NCBI GenBank assembly: GCA_964609795.1 | Contig: CAZSTC010000001.1 | Location: 65,258 to 129,257, forward strand | Reading direction: 5' to 3' | Source: UBA1412 sp964609795 | Lineage (GTDB): Bacteria; Verrucomicrobiota; Verrucomicrobiia; Limisphaerales; UBA1412 | DNA: 64,000 nucleotides | Part shown: piece by piece, positions 61,506 through 64,000 of the stretch | Position numbering within the stretch: the first letter of the stretch is position 1 | How the letters are laid out: each line of letters begins with the position of its first letter | Program-made: the position numbers and the translations under genes | The notes under the pieces: generated by a model | Databases searched by the model: none | Told to the model about the DNA's origin: nothing | What the model saw: the letters and a program-made list of their open reading frames with translations, nothing else

Positions 61506-63253
61506 ATTCTGAAAATTTGGCCCAGCTTTTTGCCCATACATTTAGAAGCGATCCAGAGACTGATGATCAGGATGAGCATCCCCAATACCCCCAGTGCGCA
61601 AGTATAGGAAGGCGCTTGCGGTTCTATGCGGGAAATAAGGTCCCACATCAGTTTGGTAATAGGGTAGAAAGCTTCACGAGTGGCGAGGATTAAGCTATCG
61701 CTCACTTCCAGGACGGCAAAACAGAAGGTGAGTATAAAACCGCCAATAAGATGCCCGATAATCAGGGGGAGTGTGATTTTGCGCAAAGTCCGAATGGGAG
61801 AAGCTCCGAGTCCGGTGCTGGCTTCCTGCAGCGTGATGCTCGCTTGTTGAAATCCCGCGCAGGCAGCTCGTACCATGTAGGGCAAGCGCCGTATACTATA
61901 GCTCACAATAAGAAGGATAACCGGATTCACACGGGGGTTGAGCCAGGGAATATCCACATCAAAAGCGGCCATATAGCCGAAGGCCAGAACCAGGCCCGGC
62001 AGCGCCAAGGGCAGCATCGCCAAGGTATCCAATAGCCACCCGTATCTAGCCTTGGACCGGGTGATTACCCAGGCAATCCCGACACCAAAAATAACATCTA
62101 TTATGCCGCTGATAGAGCTATAATAGAGGCTATTGCGGATGCTGCTTACGCTTAGAGGGTGGGAGGCCAGGAAACTGTAATTCTCCAGAGTCCACTTCTC
62201 GGGCAGAACACTCATGAACCAGGGGCCCGCAAAGGATTGCAGAACCACCATAATGTTGGGAATCGCAGCCAGGAAAATAATGAAGGTAAAAAATGAATAG
62301 AAACAAACCTTCTGTCTCCGGCTGGCCTGAATTTCAAAACCGCCTGTGTGACCACTTCTCGAGACCACTTCATAGCTTTTATTCATGAAGAGAGCTCTGG
62401 CAGCGATGAAGAGGAGGGCTGTGACCAGCAACGTAAAAATGACGAGCGTGAATCCAATTGGGTTTGTATTCATATCGCTAATCCCGTCAAAAATCTGAAC
62501 CGGAATGCAGCGGGTAAAATTGAACATCAGCGGTGTGCCTAAATCGGTCAAAGAGCCGATAAAAACAATGAAAGAGCCACCGAAAAGGCCCGGAATAATG
62601 AGCGGCAGCGTGATAGTGCGAAGAATTTTTCGGCCGGAGGCCCCCATATTTTGAGCAGCTTCGCGAAGCGAAGGATCCAAGGTGGACATGGAAGCCGATA
62701 GATTCAGATATAAAATGGGGTAGAGATGCAGCGCCTGCAAAATCACAATACCGGCCACACCGCCCATTCCCAGCCAGTGAATGGGCTGATCATAGCCTAG
62801 AATTCCTGTCTTCATCAAAAAACTGTTCAGGACTCCGTACTTTGAGAGTATTTGCTGCAGGCCGATAGCTCCGACAAACGGAGGCATCACCATGGGTAAA
62901 AGCAGAAGCGCACTTACGAGAGATTTCCCCGGGAAGATGTAGCGCGTCATAATATGCGCCATGGGTAGGGCTAGGAAAAATGCGACCACTGTAGCAGCAA
63001 GAGCGATCAGAAAACTATTGATACAAGCTTCCCGGATGAGAGGGCTTGAAAGAAGGATACTGAAATACTGTAAAGAAAAACCATCGACGCCCGAAAAAGC
63101 GCCATTCAACATAACCCATACAGGGTAAACCAGAAACAATCCCAAATAACCGAACATAACGGCCGTAACCAATGGGGCCAAAAAGCGTTCGGTGAGGGCT
63201 AAACCGGGGCGGCTTGCCCCGGCTCTTATCTTTTTTATAGGTCTATCGGTCAA
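61502..63253 (-). CDS. Fused two-domain ABC transporter permease (iron/FbpB type)
   Basis: A 583-residue inner-membrane protein with two successive binding-protein-dependent permease domains in one chain, each with six or so helices. Both carry the EAA motif that contacts the ATPase: EAAQNMGASGRKILRTITLPLI and EASTGLGASPIRTLRKITLPLI. This fused arrangement is typical of FbpB/SfuB iron(III) and related (thiamine, phosphonate) importers. The partner binding protein and ATPase are not in the window. The start is uncertain: TTG at 63253 overlaps the previous stop codon and is the most upstream possible; there is no ATG before the first helix. It is probably co-transcribed with the DUF2148 gene and lnt. 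Confidence 0.87.
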   Translation of the reverse strand: MTDRPIKKIRAGASRPGLALTERFLAPLVTAVMFGYLGLFLVYPVWVMLNGAFSGVDGFSLQYFSILLSSPLIREACINSFLIALAATVVAFFLALPMAHIMTRYIFPGKSLVSALLLLPMVMPPFVGAIGLQQILSKYGVLNSFLMKTGILGYDQPIHWLGMGGVAGIVILQALHLYPILYLNLSASMSTLDPSLREAAQNMGASGRKILRTITLPLIIPGLFGGSFIVFIGSLTDLGTPLMFNFTRCIPVQIFDGISDMNTNPIGFTLVIFTLLVTALLFIAARALFMNKSYEVVSRSGHTGGFEIQASRRQKVCFYSFFTFIIFLAAIPNIMVVLQSFAGPWFMSVLPEKWTLENYSFLASHPLSVSSIRNSLYYSSISGIIDVIFGVGIAWVITRSKARYGWLLDTLAMLPLALPGLVLAFGYMAAFDVDIPWLNPRVNPVILLIVSYSIRRLPYMVRAACAGFQQASITLQEASTGLGASPIRTLRKITLPLIIGHLIGGFILTFCFAVLEVSDSLILATREAFYPITKLMWDLISRIEPQAPSYTCALGVLGMLILIISLWIASKCMGKKLGQIFRI

Positions 63254-63773
63254 AGAATGGGTTTTTGGAAGAGATGCAAATAGGGATTCCTAACAGAACT
63301 TTGTGAAGGTCCCCCAAAATTTTCAACTCCAGTGCGGCCATGGCAACTGTATACATCACACGACTATCTACCCTGGAATCTGCAGCAATACTGACTGCTG
63401 AACCCACCGCGATCCCCAAATCGATCGTGTTGAAAACACACGGCGCATTCGGAACCTTCATTTTCGCCTTACAATCCTCATGACCGCAAAGACCACAATA
63501 AGGGAGCATAGCCGGCAGAACAGATGTCCCTATCAGGAGCAAGGCATGGCTCTTTCGAATACACTCCGCGTCTCTTTCAAAAAAAGGGAGTGAAATTCTT
63601 TGGGAGATTTCAACCATCTTGTCTGCTATTTTTTGAAGATCGTCACCACTCACAATAACGATTTTCAAGGTGTCACGGCCCTTTGTTTTTGGAGCTGTGC
63701 GGGCGGCTGTAGCCATCTTTTCTGCAATCTCCAAAGCGGCTTTTTTGCGAATGCTTTCTTCTGTTTGAATCAT
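63243..63773 (-). CDS. DUF2148 ferredoxin-domain protein
   Basis: A 176-residue cytosolic protein of the DUF2148 family. The N-terminal helix (KKAALEIAEKMATAARTAPKTKGRDTL) and the cysteine cluster CGLCGHEDC with a nearby NAPCVFN segment are family hallmarks; the cysteines probably hold an iron-sulfur cluster. The Ile-Gly-Ala-Val-rich C-terminal half contains DLGIAVGSAVSIAADSRVD. The role is unknown, perhaps redox. The frame is open further upstream, but that extension includes the promoter, so the ATG at 63773 is used. It begins an operon continuing into the ABC permease gene, which may hint at a link with iron. Confidence 0.85.
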   Translation of the reverse strand: MIQTEESIRKKAALEIAEKMATAARTAPKTKGRDTLKIVIVSGDDLQKIADKMVEISQRISLPFFERDAECIRKSHALLLIGTSVLPAMLPYCGLCGHEDCKAKMKVPNAPCVFNTIDLGIAVGSAVSIAADSRVDSRVMYTVAMAALELKILGDLHKVLLGIPICISSKNPFFDR

Positions 63774-63840
63774 ATCCGGATATCTTGTTTTGTCGCCAGA
63801 GAAAGGAGGTGTTTTTTTGAGAAATAATCTGTTATTACTT

Positions 63841-63869
63841 ATTATACTCCCGTCAGAAAATAGTCTCAA
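63841..63869 (-). promoter_or_regulatory. Promoter of the DUF2148-ABC-lnt-GH78-S8 operon
   Basis: On the minus strand TTGAGA (63869-63864) and a perfect TATAAT (63846-63841) are separated by exactly 17 bases. The start of transcription is predicted near 63834, leaving a leader of about 60 bases before the ATG at 63773. Confidence 0.7.
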
Positions 63870-63959
63870 TTCACCTATTTTTTTGAGTCAGCCTTGGTAG
63901 GTATCCAGCCTTCAGAAAATCTTTTCTAACAACAACGGAACAGATTGTAGCGCTTCACA

Positions 63960-64000
63960 ATGGCAAAAATCAAGAAGACAAAAGGTTTTTTCGATGGACC
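63960..64000 (+). CDS. Possible start of a gene cut by the window edge
   Basis: An ATG at 63960 opens a frame starting MAKIKKTKGFFDGP and running off the edge. The lysine-rich opening looks like a natural cytosolic N-terminus, and the divergent position opposite the DUF2148 promoter fits a gene start, but no ribosome-binding site is visible and the product cannot be named. Confidence 0.35.
   Translation, partial: MAKIKKTKGFFDG

Noticed and set aside
1..64000. CRISPR arrays, insertion sequences, prophage or integron features
   Set aside because: No regularly spaced direct repeats, transposase, integrase or phage structural genes were found in either strand.

Overview
This 64 kb window looks like chromosomal DNA of a polysaccharide-degrading, diderm bacterium of the PVC superphylum, most probably Verrucomicrobiota or a close relative. 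The main reasons are a long mraZ-to-ftsZ division/cell-wall cluster ending in a very divergent FtsZ, a meso-diaminopimelate type MurE, Lnt and lipoprotein signals, many secreted carbohydrate-active proteins, LamG/PA14 giant proteins and few clear Shine-Dalgarno sites. No 16S gene is present, so the assignment is an inference. One 100-N scaffold gap lies at 49436-49535.

Layout. 0.4-3 kb: ZIP metal transporter and glnS. 3.2-5.6 kb: secreted GH127 (DUF1680) glycosidase. 5.9-9.9 kb: tatA, tatC (enlarged), hisD and a Tat-exported lipoprotein. 10-11.3 kb (minus): first member of a three-copy membrane-anchored helical-repeat family, with an operator-like palindrome at its promoter. 11.3-11.7 kb: a 440-bp divergent control region with AGTGNGG arrays resembling MraZ boxes. 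11.7-32.8 kb: one co-directional dcw cluster: mraZ, an unknown gene, rsmH, ftsL-like, ftsI, murE, murF, mraY, murD, a LysM membrane protein, ftsW, murG, murC, murB, ddl, ftsQ, ftsA, ftsZ, yqgE, closed by a strong bidirectional terminator.

32.9-42.4 kb (minus): secreted sugar-isomerase-like protein, a membrane TPR protein with an internal duplication, a ferredoxin, the other two helical-repeat paralogues in tandem, coaX, and a periplasmic coiled-coil/TPR protein. 42.5-54.5 kb (plus): Tat-exported Gfo/Idh/MocA oxidoreductase, a giant secreted LamG/Ig/PA14 protein (about 2,917 aa once the false gap is closed), an esterase and a small lipoprotein. 54.6-63.8 kb (minus): tRNA-Leu(UAG), then an apparent operon DUF2148 - fused iron-type ABC permease - lnt - GH78 rhamnosidase - S8 protease. 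A gene may start at the right edge.

How it fits together: the dcw block supplies septal peptidoglycan synthesis; Tat, Lnt and the lipoproteins/secreted enzymes form an export and surface-degradation theme (arabinofuranoside, rhamnoside and ester cleavage). The most notable items are the FtsZ lacking canonical catalytic residues, the three-copy unknown envelope family, the regulatory region before mraZ, two uncharacterised genes inside the dcw cluster, and the scaffold gap that is an unmerged 55-bp overlap. I found no CRISPR array, insertion sequence or prophage.
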